NCBI RefSeq assembly: GCF_007858535.1
Contig: NZ_CP040174.1
Span: forward strand, 2,480,001-2,544,000
Direction of reading: 5' to 3'
DNA: 64,000 nt
Origin: Arthrobacter sp. UKPF54-2
GTDB taxonomy: Bacteria > Actinomycetota > Actinomycetes > Actinomycetales > Micrococcaceae
The translations under genes and the position numbers were made by a program. The notes beneath the pieces are model-generated. The model was not told where the DNA came from, did not search any database, and saw nothing but the letters and a program-made list of their open reading frames with translations. Positions 45,351 to 55,590 of this stretch are shown in pieces. Numbering within the stretch: position 1 is the first letter of the stretch; the number at the start of each line of letters is the position of its first letter.

Positions 45351-48140
45351 ATGAACGCCGTCCAGAGGTTCATCAGAAGCAGAGTGCTTTTGCTGACCGC
45401 GTCCATTTTGATCGTGGCCATGTGCCTTTCCGTCCTGGTGCAGGGCCAGTCGCAGGCCGCGCTGAACCGCACCGTCGACCAGAACTCCCGCGGGCTCTAC
45501 GACGTCCTTGTCCAGGCCAAGGCCGACGACAACGCCGGCCTGATGCAGCCCGAGATCGCCACCGGCCAGGGCGGCGTCAGCTTCGAGCAGCTGGACGCCA
45601 TCCGCAAGCTGGCCGGCACCTCCGTGGCCGCACCGATCAGCCTGGTCTCCCGCGTCTCGCAGAACCTTGAGTCCCCGCGCCTGGATGCCACCGACTACCT
45701 CGGCTACAGCGCGGGCCTGGCCGGCACCGCCGGGGACCCCAGCGCCACCGATCCGTCCAAGTGGCCCGCCGCGGAGTCCGTGCTGAGCGACACCGCCAAG
45801 AAATACCGCCTCACCGCCAGCGCCGTGAGCTCCGACGGCAAGTCCGAGCAGACCCTGTTCAAGACCACCGCCGAGGGATCCCTGGGCAAGGCCAAGCTCG
45901 TCGAAGAGCAGGTGGCCGGCGGCAAGAACGTCCGGATCGCAGGCCCGGCGGGGGAGACCGGCATCAAGTTTCCGGCCCCGGCCGGCGGCTCCGAGCACAA
46001 CCTCTTCAACCTCTCCGTCTCCCTGCCCATGGCGCCGCAGGTGACCGAGTCCGTCGTCGCCGTCGACCCGGTCGCCGAACGTGCACTCCTGGGCGGCGCC
46101 GGGGACTTCCTCGCGCCGCTGGAGAAGGCACCCCCGGCCGATGCCCGCAACGCCGGTGCGATCGGCCGCCACTTCGAGAGCCTCTTCACCAACGGCATCA
46201 GCATGGAACAGCTCAAGCAAGGCCCCGACTTCCTCGGCGTCAAGCTCAAGTACTGGGCTCCGCTGATGTCCCAGTACCAGCAGGCCAAGCGGGCCGGCCA
46301 GCTGACCGCCGACTCGCAGGCGATTCCGCTGATCGTGCGTTCAGGCACCTCCCTGGATCTGAAGTACTCGGTCAAGATCGAGGAAATCGACGCCGCCGGC
46401 AACGTGATCAAGGACGTCGGCACCGCGACCCGGTCGCTGGACAAGGACTACCTGCCGTTCGTGTCCAAGTCGCCGTTCGCCCTCGCCTGGCCCGGCTCCA
46501 AGGACCTGACCCAGCTGATGGGCGACACCGGCAGCTTTGGCCAGGGCCTCTACAACCCCGCCACCTGGAGCACCGACTTTGCCGCAGCGCCCAAGTACAA
46601 GGACGGCGAAACCGCCGGCAACGGCGCCGTGGACAAGTCCGCGGTCCCGGGCGATTGGATCACCGTCAACCGGCTGCCCGAGAAGGGCGCCAACGGCGCC
46701 CCGGTCGACCAGACCCAGCGCACGCCCGTTGACGAGCGCGCCTACCGCGACAATCTCGCGACCGGCAAGAAGCCCGCCACGCCGCTCGCCATGGTCTACG
46801 GAACCTTCGATCCGGCCAAGGTCCAGGAGGCCGCCGGTGACGTCAACCGCCTGCCCCTCGGCGGCTACGACCCGACGCCGATGACCCTGAGCAAGGACGC
46901 CGCCGGCAACGACGCCGGGCAGGCCGTGCTCAAGCCCTCGCTCAGCGGGACCGGACTGGTCAGCCAGTCGGCCGGCGCCATCACCGACTACTACGGACTG
47001 GCCGCCGCCCGCGGCTACGAGAAGAACGCCTCCGTGATCGACGCCGTGCGCGTCCGCGCCAAGGTGGACGGCAGCTGGAAGCAGGCGCAGCCGGAGGTCG
47101 AAAAACTCGCCAACGAGATCCGCGACATGGGCCTGCAGGCGACAGTGGTTGCCGGCTCCGCCCGCGAAGACGCCAACATCTTCGTGCCCGGCTACTCCAA
47201 GGACGACGCCGGGAAGGAGTCGCCGCTGGGCACCGTGCAGCAGTCGTGGGTCCGCCAGGACGCCGCCGACGCCGTTTCCGGCTCGCTGACCGGCACCAAC
47301 CTCACGCTGCTCTTCCTGACCCTGTGCGGAGCGGCGCTGCTCACCGGCGCCTCGACCGTCAGCTACGTCCGCAAGCGCCGCCGCGAGGCAGGCACCCTGC
47401 GGGCCATGGGCTGGACGCAGCGCAAGATCCGGTCCTGGGTGCTGGCCGAATTCGGCGTCGGCGCTGCCCTGCTCACCGTCGCCGGGATCGCACTGAGCCT
47501 GATCAGCTGGAACGTCGCCACCGCGATCGTCTCAGCGTCGGTGCTGGTCCTGTACTCCGGTGCCGCCTTCTTCGCCGCGCAGCAGCTGCGCCACCGCGAG
47601 GTCATCGACCAGGAGCCGCAGCACGATGAGCGCCTGATCCCGGTGGACTCGCCGCTGACCTTCGCCAGCCGGCAGCTGAGCACCAACAAGTTCAACACCG
47701 GTTCCCTGGCCGTCGCCGTCGGCGTCTTCGGTGCCGCCGTGGGCGGGCTCGCCGCACTGCTGATCGACATCCCCCGGGCCGCCGGCGCCAGCGCCCTGAG
47801 CGGACTGGCCGCCGCCAGCATCGCCCTGCCGAGCATTGTGCTGGGTGTGTCCGGGGTGGCCGTGGGGCTGCTGCTGACCATGGTCACCGGCCGCTTCGAA
47901 CTGGGTGCCAAACGCCAGTACCTGGGCACGCTGCAGGCCATGGGCTGGAACCCGGACATGCTGGGCCAGGTCCGCTTCTTCGAAAACGCCATGGTGGGGA
48001 CCATCGCACTGCCGCTGGGTGTCCTGGGCGCCCTCGGCATCAGCCTGCTCCTCGCTCCCTACGCCGCCATCTGGGCCGGAATCGCCGGACTCGTCGCGGT
48101 ACTTTGCTGGATTCCAATTGCAACGAAAGTGGTCCAATGA
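45351..48140 (+). CDS. FtsX-family ABC transporter permease with large ectodomain
   Basis: 929 residues. One N-terminal span (VLLLTASILIVAMCLSVLV), an extracellular region of some 590 residues, three spans with a first FtsX block (LTLLFLTLCGAALLTG, RRREAGTLRAMGWTQRKI), and a second block of spans to the end with LGTLQAMGWNPDML. ATG 45351 has AGGAG 5 nt upstream. With the ATPase encoded next it resembles MacB-type mechanotransmission exporters. The ligand is unknown; a lipoprotein, peptide or cell-wall role is possible. Confidence 0.88.
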   Translation: MNAVQRFIRSRVLLLTASILIVAMCLSVLVQGQSQAALNRTVDQNSRGLYDVLVQAKADDNAGLMQPEIATGQGGVSFEQLDAIRKLAGTSVAAPISLVSRVSQNLESPRLDATDYLGYSAGLAGTAGDPSATDPSKWPAAESVLSDTAKKYRLTASAVSSDGKSEQTLFKTTAEGSLGKAKLVEEQVAGGKNVRIAGPAGETGIKFPAPAGGSEHNLFNLSVSLPMAPQVTESVVAVDPVAERALLGGAGDFLAPLEKAPPADARNAGAIGRHFESLFTNGISMEQLKQGPDFLGVKLKYWAPLMSQYQQAKRAGQLTADSQAIPLIVRSGTSLDLKYSVKIEEIDAAGNVIKDVGTATRSLDKDYLPFVSKSPFALAWPGSKDLTQLMGDTGSFGQGLYNPATWSTDFAAAPKYKDGETAGNGAVDKSAVPGDWITVNRLPEKGANGAPVDQTQRTPVDERAYRDNLATGKKPATPLAMVYGTFDPAKVQEAAGDVNRLPLGGYDPTPMTLSKDAAGNDAGQAVLKPSLSGTGLVSQSAGAITDYYGLAAARGYEKNASVIDAVRVRAKVDGSWKQAQPEVEKLANEIRDMGLQATVVAGSAREDANIFVPGYSKDDAGKESPLGTVQQSWVRQDAADAVSGSLTGTNLTLLFLTLCGAALLTGASTVSYVRKRRREAGTLRAMGWTQRKIRSWVLAEFGVGAALLTVAGIALSLISWNVATAIVSASVLVLYSGAAFFAAQQLRHREVIDQEPQHDERLIPVDSPLTFASRQLSTNKFNTGSLAVAVGVFGAAVGGLAALLIDIPRAAGASALSGLAAASIALPSIVLGVSGVAVGLLLTMVTGRFELGAKRQYLGTLQAMGWNPDMLGQVRFFENAMVGTIALPLGVLGALGISLLLAPYAAIWAGIAGLVAVLCWIPIATKVVQ

Positions 48141-48904
48141 CTAACGAGCTGAACCTGACCAGGGCGGCCCGCAACCGGATGCCGGAGAGCACCGGGAACG
48201 GCGGCCACCAGACCCGAGCCAACACGATCGTGAAGGCATCGGACCACGCCACGCCCCTGGAACTGAGCAACATCACCATCCACTACGGCGGAGGCAAGGG
48301 CGGCGCCGAGCCGGTCAACGTGGTCGATGACTTCAACATGACGCTGCACGCCGGCGAAATGCACTGCGTCGCCGGCCGCTCCGGCTCCGGCAAGACCAGC
48401 ATCCTGACCGTCGGCGCGGGCCTGACCCTGCCGACGTCGGGCCGGGTGTTCTGGGAAGGCGACTCGCTCGAGACCATGGGCGACGACGAGATCGCCGACC
48501 GCCGTCGTGCCCTCATCGGCTACGTCGACCAGGGCGGCGCCCTAATCGACGGGATGAGCGCGCTCGAGAACGTCCTGCTGCCGGCCGTGCCGGACGGCGA
48601 GGTCGAACAGCGCCGGGACATGGCCAAGGACCTGCTGGACCTCGTCGGCCTGGGCCGGCGCATGCGGCACCGGCCCGCGCAGCTCTCCGGCGGTGAGCGC
48701 CAGCGCGTCGCGATCGCCCGCGCCCTCATCCTGGGCACCCGCGTGCTCGTCGTGGACGAGCCCACCGCAAGCCTGGACCGCACCTCGGCCAACCGCATCA
48801 TCAGCATCCTCAAGGACACGACGTCGGACGGCATCGCCGTGCTGGTGGCGTCACATGACCACGAGCTTGTCCGCCAGAGCGATACCCTGACCGAACTGAT
48901 CTAG
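48137..48904 (+). CDS. ABC transporter ATPase, MacB/LolD-like
   Basis: 255 residues. Walker A GRSGSGKTS, Q-loop DQGG, signature LSGGERQRVAIARAL, Walker B VLVVDEPTASLD and switch His in ASHDHE are all present. An unusual 45-residue N-terminal extension precedes the ABC core. ATG 48137 overlaps the permease stop (ATGA), so the two form one exporter. Confidence 0.94.
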   Translation: MTNELNLTRAARNRMPESTGNGGHQTRANTIVKASDHATPLELSNITIHYGGGKGGAEPVNVVDDFNMTLHAGEMHCVAGRSGSGKTSILTVGAGLTLPTSGRVFWEGDSLETMGDDEIADRRRALIGYVDQGGALIDGMSALENVLLPAVPDGEVEQRRDMAKDLLDLVGLGRRMRHRPAQLSGGERQRVAIARALILGTRVLVVDEPTASLDRTSANRIISILKDTTSDGIAVLVASHDHELVRQSDTLTELI

Positions 48905-48913
48905 GTTAATAAC

Positions 48914-50473
48914 GTGACGCCTTCCGAAAAAACCCCGTACTACATCACCACGGCCATCAGCTACCCCAACGGTGTGCCGCACATCGGCCACGCCTACGAG
49001 GTCATCGCTACCGACGCGATGGCGCGGTTTAAGCGGCTGGACGGCTACGACGTCTTCTTTATGACCGGCACGGACGAGCACGGCCTGAAGATGCAGCAGA
49101 CGGCGGAGAAGGAAGGCATTCCGGTCAAGGAACTTGCCGATCGCAATTCGACGGCCTTCCGCCAGATGAGCGATGACCTGGGCATCTCCCTGAACCGCTT
49201 CATCCGCACCACGGACCCGGACCACTACGAGGCTGCCAAGGCGCTCTGGCAGCGGATGGAAGCCAACGGCGACATCTACCTCTCCAAGTACGCCGGCTGG
49301 TACTCGGTCCGGGACGAACGCTACTTCGTCGAGGACGAGACCGAGGTCCGCGACGACGGGCTCCGGTACGCCTCCGAGACCGGTACCGAAGTGACGTGGA
49401 CTGAGGAGGAGAGCTACTTCTTCAAGCTTTCCGCCTACCAGGACCGGCTGCTGGCGCTCTACGCCGACCACCCGGAGTTCGGGGCGCCGCACAGCCGCTT
49501 CAATGAGGTCATCAGCTTCGTCAAGGGCGGGCTCGAGGACCTGTCGATCAGCCGGACGTCCTTCAAGTGGGGTGTCCCGGTGCCGGGCAACCCGGACCAT
49601 GTGATGTACGTCTGGGTGGACGCGCTGACCAACTACCTGACCGGCGTCGGCTTCCCGGACACCGAGTCGGAGAGCTTCCGGAAGTACTGGCCTGCGGATG
49701 TCCATGTGATCGGGAAGGACATCTCGCGGTTCCACGCCGTCTACTGGCCGGCGTTCCTGATGTCCGCCGGGCTGGACCTGCCCAAGCGCGTGATGATCCA
49801 CGGCCACCTGCACAACCAGGGCATCAAGATGTCCAAGTCGCTGGGCAATGTGGTGGCGCCCGCGGACTGGGTGGCGCAGTACGGCCTGGACCAGGTCCGT
49901 TTCTTCCTGCTCCGCGAGGTGCCCTTCGGCGCGGACGGCAACTACAGCCACGACGCGATTGTTGGCCGGATGAATTCGGACCTGGCGAACAACTTCGGCA
50001 ACTTGGCGCAGCGTTCGCTGTCCATGGTGGCGAAGAACTGCGAGGGTGCCGTCCCCGTTCCGGGCGGGTTCAGCGCCGAAGACGCCGCGCTGCTGGGCCA
50101 GGCCAAGGGCCTGCTGGGCATCGCCCGCGCAGCATTCGAAAAGCAGGAGTTCAGCCGCGCGCTCGAGGCGATCTGGAACGTGCTCGGCGACACCAACGCC
50201 TACTTTGCCGAGCAGGCCCCGTGGGTGCTGCGCAAGACCGACGTCGAACGCATGAACACGGTCCTGTACGTGACCCTCGAGGTACTCCGGACCGTCGCGA
50301 TCCTGGCGCAGCCGGTGATGCCCGCGGCTGCCGGAGCCATTCTCGACAGCCTGGGCCAGCCCGAGGGCGAGGCCCGCGATTTCGCCGCCCTGGAGACGCC
50401 GATCGAGGCCGGAACCGCACTGCCGGCGCCGTCGCCGGTGTTCCCCAAGTACGAGGAACCGGCGGAGGCCTGA
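48914..50473 (+). CDS. metG: Methionyl-tRNA synthetase
   Basis: 519 residues, class I synthetase. HIGH motif in [14 protein letters not shown] in [10 protein letters not shown], and a helical anticodon-binding domain at the C-terminus. It lacks the zinc-knuckle cysteines of the E. coli type and the C-terminal EMAP domain, as in mycobacterial MetRS. GTG 48914 follows the ABC ATPase stop by 9 nt. Confidence 0.97.
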   Translation: MTPSEKTPYYITTAISYPNGVPHIGHAYEVIATDAMARFKRLDGYDVFFMTGTDEHGLKMQQTAEKEGIPVKELADRNSTAFRQMSDDLGISLNRFIRTTDPDHYEAAKALWQRMEANGDIYLSKYAGWYSVRDERYFVEDETEVRDDGLRYASETGTEVTWTEEESYFFKLSAYQDRLLALYADHPEFGAPHSRFNEVISFVKGGLEDLSISRTSFKWGVPVPGNPDHVMYVWVDALTNYLTGVGFPDTESESFRKYWPADVHVIGKDISRFHAVYWPAFLMSAGLDLPKRVMIHGHLHNQGIKMSKSLGNVVAPADWVAQYGLDQVRFFLLREVPFGADGNYSHDAIVGRMNSDLANNFGNLAQRSLSMVAKNCEGAVPVPGGFSAEDAALLGQAKGLLGIARAAFEKQEFSRALEAIWNVLGDTNAYFAEQAPWVLRKTDVERMNTVLYVTLEVLRTVAILAQPVMPAAAGAILDSLGQPEGEARDFAALETPIEAGTALPAPSPVFPKYEEPAEA

Positions 50474-50505
50474 GCCCGGCCGGAGGATGTCCGGCTCCAC
50501 TGCAA

Positions 50506-50561
50506 CGAGGTGGCACTTCACGGCAATGTTTTCCAAAACATTGCCGTGAAGTGCCACCTCG
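50506..50561. repeat. 56-bp perfect inverted repeat after metG
   Basis: 27-bp perfect arms (50506-50532 and 50535-50561) around a CC loop; the arm tips are AATGTTTT/AAAACATT. It may end metG transcription in both directions, but the length and perfection are more than a terminator needs and recall dispersed palindromic repeats. Confidence 0.85.
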
Positions 50562-50854
50562 CGGCCGTTAACGGGGCGGTGGAGTTACTGGCAGGTAGTC
50601 AGCGGCTCCGGAACTGAGTACAGCCCGGGACAAGGGCGTAAGCGCCGTACCGATACTCGGGTACCAGTTACTCGGGACTGGGCCGCAGGCGCGAAATAGC
50701 CTGAAAAAGCAAGCGAACTGACGACAAATGCTGGGGAGTAACTGTCATCACACACTTCGCTCGTTGAGGTCTCACATAAATTTGCCGGGTCTCCAAGACG
50801 GTTACTCCGCGCTCGCGTCAGCTCTGACACCTGAGTTGGACGGAGGGGCCGAAG
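50562..50854 (+). other. Leader region of the repeat surface-protein gene
   Basis: 293 bp without a gene. It contains the small hairpin GGCG-TAA-GCGCC, a doubled TACTCGG (near 50652 and 50669), and an AT-richer stretch near 50700-50785 that probably holds the promoter. I looked for a c-di-AMP (ydaO-type) riboswitch, which often precedes cell-wall genes in this phylum, and could not match its core. Confidence 0.4.
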
Positions 50855-51871
50855 ATGAAGAGAACCATTACAACGCTGGGGGTCGTGGGGCTGGGCGTCA
50901 TGGGGGCCGCCGTCTCCGCAAACGCGGCGCCGCCGCATAAGATCACCATTTGCCACGCGACCAGTGCTGCTAGCAACCCCTACGTTGTCCAGACGGTCGA
51001 CCTCGGCTCTCTCAAGGCGCACGCCGATGACACCCGGGACATTGTGCCGGTGAACTCGGGAGTCATATACCCCCACGGCCAGAACCTGTCGGAGGCGAAC
51101 CTCGCCCTGCTGGCCAACAAGTGCGTTCCGACCACGGTCGTAGTTCCGCCGGGGGATTCGGGAGGCGGGACGGGCGACCCTGGTGGTGACACTGGTGGCA
51201 ACCAGAACGGCGACCAGGGTGGCGGCACCGGCGGCGACCAGGGCGGTGACCAGAACGGCGACCAGGGTGGCGGCACCGGCGGCGACCAGGGTGGCGACCA
51301 GGGCGGTGACCAGAACGGCGACCAGGGTGGCGGCACTGGTGGTGACCAGGGTGGCGGCACTGGTGGTGACCAGGGTGGCGACCAAGGCGGTGACCAGAAC
51401 GGCGACTCGGGTGGTGACCAGAACGGCGACCAGGGCGGTGACCAGAACGGCGACTCGGGTGGTGACCCGAACGGCGACCAGGGCGGTGACCACAGCGGCG
51501 ACTCGGGCGGTGACCACAACGGCGACCACGGCGGTGACCAGAGCGGCGACTCGGGTGGCGACCAAGGCGACGGTACGGGCACCGATACGGGAGCCGCACC
51601 GGAGACGTCGACGGTGGTGACGCCGCCCGTCGCCGTGCGTCAGCCGGCTGCCGCACCTCACGCTTCACCTGCGCCCCGCCAAGCCGGCGCCGGTGTGCCA
51701 GCCGCCAAGCCGGCCAAGGTCAACGTGGGCTACAACGTCCAGACCGCTGTGGGCTCGCAGGCCCCCGACGGCGTCCCGGCCTGGCTGTTGGGCCTGACCG
51801 GCCTGTTCGCGGCAGGATCCGGGGCGGTGCTGTGGCGGGGCGGACAGCGCGCCCGGAAGGTCACCGGCTAG
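50855..51871 (+). CDS. Secreted Gly/Asp-repeat protein with C-terminal anchor
   Basis: 338 residues. Signal peptide (cleavage after SANAA), then a small domain (residues about 28-90) starting KITICHATSAASNPYVVQTV, with two cysteines, of a type found on actinobacterial surface proteins. Residues about 100-245 are tandem G-G-D-Q-N/G units. The end is NVGYNVQTAVG, a hydrophobic span (AWLLGLTGLFAAGSGAVLW) and RGGQRARK. GGAGG lies upstream of the ATG. No LPxTG. The sortase gene follows by 88 bp, so this may be its substrate. Confidence 0.85.
   Translation: MKRTITTLGVVGLGVMGAAVSANAAPPHKITICHATSAASNPYVVQTVDLGSLKAHADDTRDIVPVNSGVIYPHGQNLSEANLALLANKCVPTTVVVPPGDSGGGTGDPGGDTGGNQNGDQGGGTGGDQGGDQNGDQGGGTGGDQGGDQGGDQNGDQGGGTGGDQGGGTGGDQGGDQGGDQNGDSGGDQNGDQGGDQNGDSGGDPNGDQGGDHSGDSGGDHNGDHGGDQSGDSGGDQGDGTGTDTGAAPETSTVVTPPVAVRQPAAAPHASPAPRQAGAGVPAAKPAKVNVGYNVQTAVGSQAPDGVPAWLLGLTGLFAAGSGAVLWRGGQRARKVTG
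51180..51570. repeat. Tandem GGTGACCAG-type repeats within the surface-protein gene
   Basis: Dozens of imperfect 9-, 12- and 18-bp units of GGCGACCAG / GGTGACCAGAACGGCGAC encode the Gly/Asp/Gln/Asn repeats. Near-identical longer blocks (for example about 51200-51340) indicate recent duplication. Confidence 0.9.
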
Positions 51872-51959
51872 GAAATCCGTTATCCGGGGCGGGTGCTGCG
51901 CAGGCGGCACCCGCCCCGATCCTTAAGGTTCCGCAGCTTGCCTCCCAGCAGGAGAAACC

Positions 51960-52709
51960 ATGGCCAGCCACCGCAAGACGCCCCGGTTCCGGGCAGCCGG
52001 CAACCGCGGGCTGCTGCTGAGCGCAAGGGACATCCTCGTCCTGGCGGTCTGCGCCCTCGGTATAGTGGCCGCCTGGCTCACCTACGGCGCAGGCGTCATC
52101 CCCGACGCCGGAGCTGCCGCCGTCGGGCGGGATTCGGGAACTTCAACCCCGGCGCCCCCGCACCAGCAGTCCGGCGGGCCGGCCGCGAAGGCTCCGGTCG
52201 TACTCCCGGCAGGGGCAGCCGCGGCAGGAAAGTCCGCTGCACCCGCAGTGCCGGTTCTGCCCGCCGCCTCCGTCCCGCTCCGGATCTCGTTTCCCGCGGC
52301 AGGCATGGACGTTGCGGTGCACCCGCTGGAACCTGGCCGGGATGATACGGAGAGCCGGAGCATCGTACCGCCGGAAACCAAGGACGGGTACTGGCTGGCA
52401 CCTTTTGGAACCCCCGGCGCGGGCTCGACGAACACCACCTACATCGTCGGCCACAGCTGGCTGGACCAGGATGCCCCGTTCAACCACCTGAGCACACAGG
52501 CCGCCCCCGGGGACGTGCTGACGGTGACCACGGCTACGGGCGTCCTCCGCTACCGGGTGGATTCGGTCACCACCTACTCCAAAGCGACACTCAAGGACAG
52601 CGGCGTATGGGAAGCCGTGGCCAACCGGCTGGTCCTGATCAGCTGCTACACGGAGGACCCGTGGGGCCGGAACGTGGTGGTGGTCGCCTCGCCGCTGAAG
52701 GGAAGCTGA
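51960..52709 (+). CDS. Sortase (class E/F-like)
   Basis: 249 residues. N-terminal membrane anchor (ILVLAVCALGIVAAWLTYGAG), an Ala/Pro linker and a sortase domain with catalytic His in YIVGHSW, Cys in LVLISCYTED and Arg in WGRNVVVVA. It would cleave a sorting signal and attach the protein to the cell wall outside the membrane. ATG 51960 has AGGAG upstream. The neighbouring repeat protein lacks LPxTG, so the recognised motif may be unusual. Confidence 0.9.
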   Translation: MASHRKTPRFRAAGNRGLLLSARDILVLAVCALGIVAAWLTYGAGVIPDAGAAAVGRDSGTSTPAPPHQQSGGPAAKAPVVLPAGAAAAGKSAAPAVPVLPAASVPLRISFPAAGMDVAVHPLEPGRDDTESRSIVPPETKDGYWLAPFGTPGAGSTNTTYIVGHSWLDQDAPFNHLSTQAAPGDVLTVTTATGVLRYRVDSVTTYSKATLKDSGVWEAVANRLVLISCYTEDPWGRNVVVVASPLKGS

Positions 52710-52725
52710 GCAAGTGTTCGAATAA

Positions 52726-52740
52726 TGAGACGGATTGACC
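52726..52740 (+). promoter_or_regulatory. TGAGAC element and -35 of leuB
   Basis: TGAGAC (52726-52731) is followed by TTGACC (52735-52740), a -35 hexamer 19 bp from the -10 TACGCT (52760-52765). The same TGAGAC core precedes ilvD and ilvB. Confidence 0.5.
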
Positions 52741-52759
52741 AGCATGCGGATGGCTTGGC

Positions 52760-52765
52760 TACGCT
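52760..52765 (+). promoter_or_regulatory. -10 element for leaderless leuB
   Basis: TACGCT ends 6 nt before ATG 52772; no ribosome-binding site. Confidence 0.6.
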
Positions 52766-52771
52766 GAAATC

Positions 52772-53824
52772 ATGAGCGCATCCACCATTGATCTGGCCGT
52801 CATTCCCGGCGACGGCATTGGCCCCGAGGTCACCGCCGAAGCCCTGAAGGTCCTCGAGAAGGCCGCCGCCGCCGAGGGCATCGTGCTGCAGCAGACGCAC
52901 TACGAGCTCGGGGCCGCGCACTGGCTGGCCACGGGGGAGACCCTGCCCGAGCACACGCTGGCCGACCTGCGCACCCGCGACGCCATCTTGTTCGGCGCGG
53001 TGGGCGCCGCCCCCGATGACACCCGCATCCCCTCCGGCATCATCGAACGCGAACTGCTGCTCAAACTGCGCTTCAGCCTGGACCACTACGTCAACCTGCG
53101 GCCCTCGAAACTCTATGCCGGCGTCGGCAGCCCGCTGGCGAACCCCGGCGAAGTCGACTTCATTGTGGTCCGCGAGGGCACCGAAGGACCCTACGTGGGC
53201 AACGGCGGCACCCTGCGCGCCGGCACGCCGCATGAGGTGGCGACCGAGGTCTCGCTGAACACCGCCCACGGCGTGGAGCGCGTGGTGCGGGACGCCTTCC
53301 GCCGCGCCAACGACCGGCCCCGCAAGAAGCTGACGCTGGTGCACAAGCACAACGTCCTGGTCTTCGCCGGGCACCTCTGGAAGCGGACCGTGGAGGCCGT
53401 GGCCCCGGAGTTCCCGGAGGTCAGCCACGACTACCTGCACGTCGATGCGGCCACGATCTTTATGGTGACCGACCCTTCGCGCTTCGACGTCATCGTCACT
53501 GACAACCTCTTTGGCGACATCCTCACGGACCTCGCCGCCGCCGTCACCGGCGGCATCGGCCTGGCCGCGTCGGGCAACATCAACATGGACCGCACCGCGC
53601 CGTCAATGTTCGAACCGGTCCACGGCTCGGCCCCGGACATCGCCGGCCAGCAGAAGGCGGACCCCAGCGCCGCCATCCTCTCCGCCGCGCTCCTGCTGGA
53701 CCACCTGGGCCACGCCGCGGCCGCCCGGAAGGTCGAAGCGGCCGTCGCGGCCGACGTCGAGGCCCGTGACGGCAGCTTCCGCAGCACCGCCGCGATCGGC
53801 GACGCCATCGCAGCCGCCCTCTAG
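52772..53824 (+). CDS. leuB: 3-isopropylmalate dehydrogenase
   Basis: 350 residues. Oxidative decarboxylation of 3-isopropylmalate in leucine synthesis, NAD-dependent. Conserved motifs include [30 protein letters not shown], the metal-binding DIL-TDLAAA region and [14 protein letters not shown]. Its own leaderless promoter separates it from the sortase gene. Confidence 0.97.
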   Translation: MSASTIDLAVIPGDGIGPEVTAEALKVLEKAAAAEGIVLQQTHYELGAAHWLATGETLPEHTLADLRTRDAILFGAVGAAPDDTRIPSGIIERELLLKLRFSLDHYVNLRPSKLYAGVGSPLANPGEVDFIVVREGTEGPYVGNGGTLRAGTPHEVATEVSLNTAHGVERVVRDAFRRANDRPRKKLTLVHKHNVLVFAGHLWKRTVEAVAPEFPEVSHDYLHVDAATIFMVTDPSRFDVIVTDNLFGDILTDLAAAVTGGIGLAASGNINMDRTAPSMFEPVHGSAPDIAGQQKADPSAAILSAALLLDHLGHAAAARKVEAAVAADVEARDGSFRSTAAIGDAIAAAL

Positions 53825-53955
53825 GAGCCACCCCCTGGACGCCACCACGGGCGGCCGTGGCAACGGGCGTAAGCTTGTTTTCGAATCACCAACATGCTGC
53901 CGTGGTCCGAGGATGAACCACGTTCACACACCAGGCAGCCGACCGTGGAGGAACC

Positions 53956-55068
53956 ATGACCCAGACTGCCCATGGCGTCGAATTCACCCAGCGGCTCTCG
54001 GCGACCCCGAAGTCCGCGCAAGAGCGTGAAGCCATCCTGGCCAACCCGGGATTCGGCGACTATTTCACCGACCACACCGCGATTGTCGACTACAGCGTTG
54101 ATGCCGAGGGCAAGGGCGGCTGGCACGACGCGCGGATCGAGCCCTACGGTCCCATCATGCTGGATCCCTCCGCGGCCGTCCTGCACTACGGCCAGGAAAT
54201 CTTCGAAGGCCTCAAGGCCTACCGCCACGCCGACGGCTCCATCTGGACGTTCCGGCCCGAGGCCAACGCGGCCCGCCTGAACAAGTCAGCGCGCCGGCTC
54301 GCCCTCCCGGAACTGCCGGAGGAATACTTCCTGGCGGCGATCCGCGAACTCGTCTCCGTGGACCGGGACTGGGTCCCCTCCGGCGACGGCGAAGCCCTCT
54401 ACCTGCGCCCCTTTATGATCGCCACCGAGGCGTTCCTGGGTGTCCGGGCAGCCCGCGAGGTCTCCTTCCGCGTGATCGCCTCCCCGGCCGGCAATTACTT
54501 TGGCGGCGAGCTGAAGCCGGTATCGATCTGGATCTCCCGCGAATACGCCCGCGCGGGCCGCGGCGGAACCGGCGCGGCCAAGTGCGGCGGCAACTACGCC
54601 GCCTCGCTGATCGCCCAGCAGGAGGCCGAGGCCCACGGCTGCAAGCAGGTCCTGTTCCTGGACCAGTTCAACGACAACGCTGTCGAGGAACTCGGCGGAA
54701 TGAACGTCTTCTTCGTAATGAAGGACGGCTCGCTGGTCACCCCGGCGCTCTCCGGCACCATCCTGGAGGGCGTCACCCGCTCCTCCGTGATCCAGGTGGC
54801 CCGGGACATGGGCCGCGAAGTGACCGAACGCAAGATCACCCTCGATGAGTGGCGCGACGGCGTCGCGACCGGCGAGATCGCCGAGGTCTTCGCCTGCGGT
54901 ACCGCCGCCGTGATCACCCCGATCGGCATCCTCAAAGACGCCACCGAATTCATCGGTTCCGAGGACGCCACGGCGGGGGAGACCACCATGGCCATCCGCG
55001 AACAGCTCCTCGGCATCCAGACCGGCACCGTCGAGGACACCCATGGCTGGCTGACCCGCCTCGCCTAG
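53956..55068 (+). CDS. ilvE: Branched-chain amino acid aminotransferase
   Basis: 370 residues, PLP fold class IV. The PLP lysine is in [26 protein letters not shown] and [13 protein letters not shown] are family signatures. It makes leucine, isoleucine and valine from the 2-oxoacids. ATG 53956 has GGAGGAACC upstream. It follows leuB by 131 bp and is closed by a strong hairpin. Confidence 0.97.
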   Translation: MTQTAHGVEFTQRLSATPKSAQEREAILANPGFGDYFTDHTAIVDYSVDAEGKGGWHDARIEPYGPIMLDPSAAVLHYGQEIFEGLKAYRHADGSIWTFRPEANAARLNKSARRLALPELPEEYFLAAIRELVSVDRDWVPSGDGEALYLRPFMIATEAFLGVRAAREVSFRVIASPAGNYFGGELKPVSIWISREYARAGRGGTGAAKCGGNYAASLIAQQEAEAHGCKQVLFLDQFNDNAVEELGGMNVFFVMKDGSLVTPALSGTILEGVTRSSVIQVARDMGREVTERKITLDEWRDGVATGEIAEVFACGTAAVITPIGILKDATEFIGSEDATAGETTMAIREQLLGIQTGTVEDTHGWLTRLA

Positions 55069-55106
55069 TCCGCGCTGACCCCCGCCGTCCAAGAGGACGG
55101 TCCAGT

Positions 55107-55146
55107 ACGACGGCGGCCCGCACCCTCCGGTGCCGGCCGCCGTCGT
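55107..55146. terminator. Hairpin terminator after ilvE
   Basis: 18-bp arms (55107-55124, 55129-55146) with one mismatch and loop CTCC, 38 nt after the ilvE stop. Confidence 0.75.
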
Positions 55147-55214
55147 CGTCGGCGAACACTGCGGGGGTCCGGAAGTCCCTGTTCCCGTGCCGGGCGCGAG
55201 GGCAGAATATCGCC

Positions 55215-55590
55215 ATGACTGGGCTGGTGCAGGTGCTGGGCATTGTCTTCGGGATTGTGCTGATCGCCGTCGGGATCCTGGAAACCTTTTTTCTACCGCG
55301 ACCAGCGCTTCTACCGGCTGTTTCTGATCAAGCCGGACGACGTGCCGGCCGTCCGGATGTGGACCTTCAACCTCGGCTTCTACAACATGATTTGGGGCAT
55401 CGGCGCAATCATTGGAGCGCTCCTGCTGACGGGGACCGAGCCCGCGGCCGGGCGGGCGCTGCTGCTCTTCACCGCTGCGGGCCATGTGATCCTCGGCGTT
55501 ATCCTGGTCCTCTCCGAGCGGCGGCTCTGGGCCAGCGCCATCGCCGAGGCACTGCTGCCGGCAGTCATTGTTGTCCTTCTGCTCCGATGA
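55215..55590 (+). pseudogene. DUF1304 membrane protein gene with a one-base frameshift
   Basis: The frame from ATG 55215 gives a hydrophobic start (VLGIVFGIVLIAVGILETFF) and then drifts into basic, non-membrane sequence. After a run of six T (55287-55292) the next frame continues with YRDQRFYRLFLIKPDDVPAV and NLGFYNMIWGIGAIIG, the DUF1304 pattern, to a stop at 55590. Removing one T joins both into a normal 124-residue, four-span protein. It is a recent frameshift, a slippage or phase-variable site, or a sequence error. Confidence 0.8.

Noticed and set aside
50562..50854. c-di-AMP riboswitch ahead of the surface-protein gene
   Set aside because: The location was suggestive but I could not match the conserved core or pseudoknot.
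51180..51570. CRISPR-like array
   Set aside because: Repeats are tandem coding units of 9-18 bp without unique spacers and encode a Gly/Asp repeat protein.
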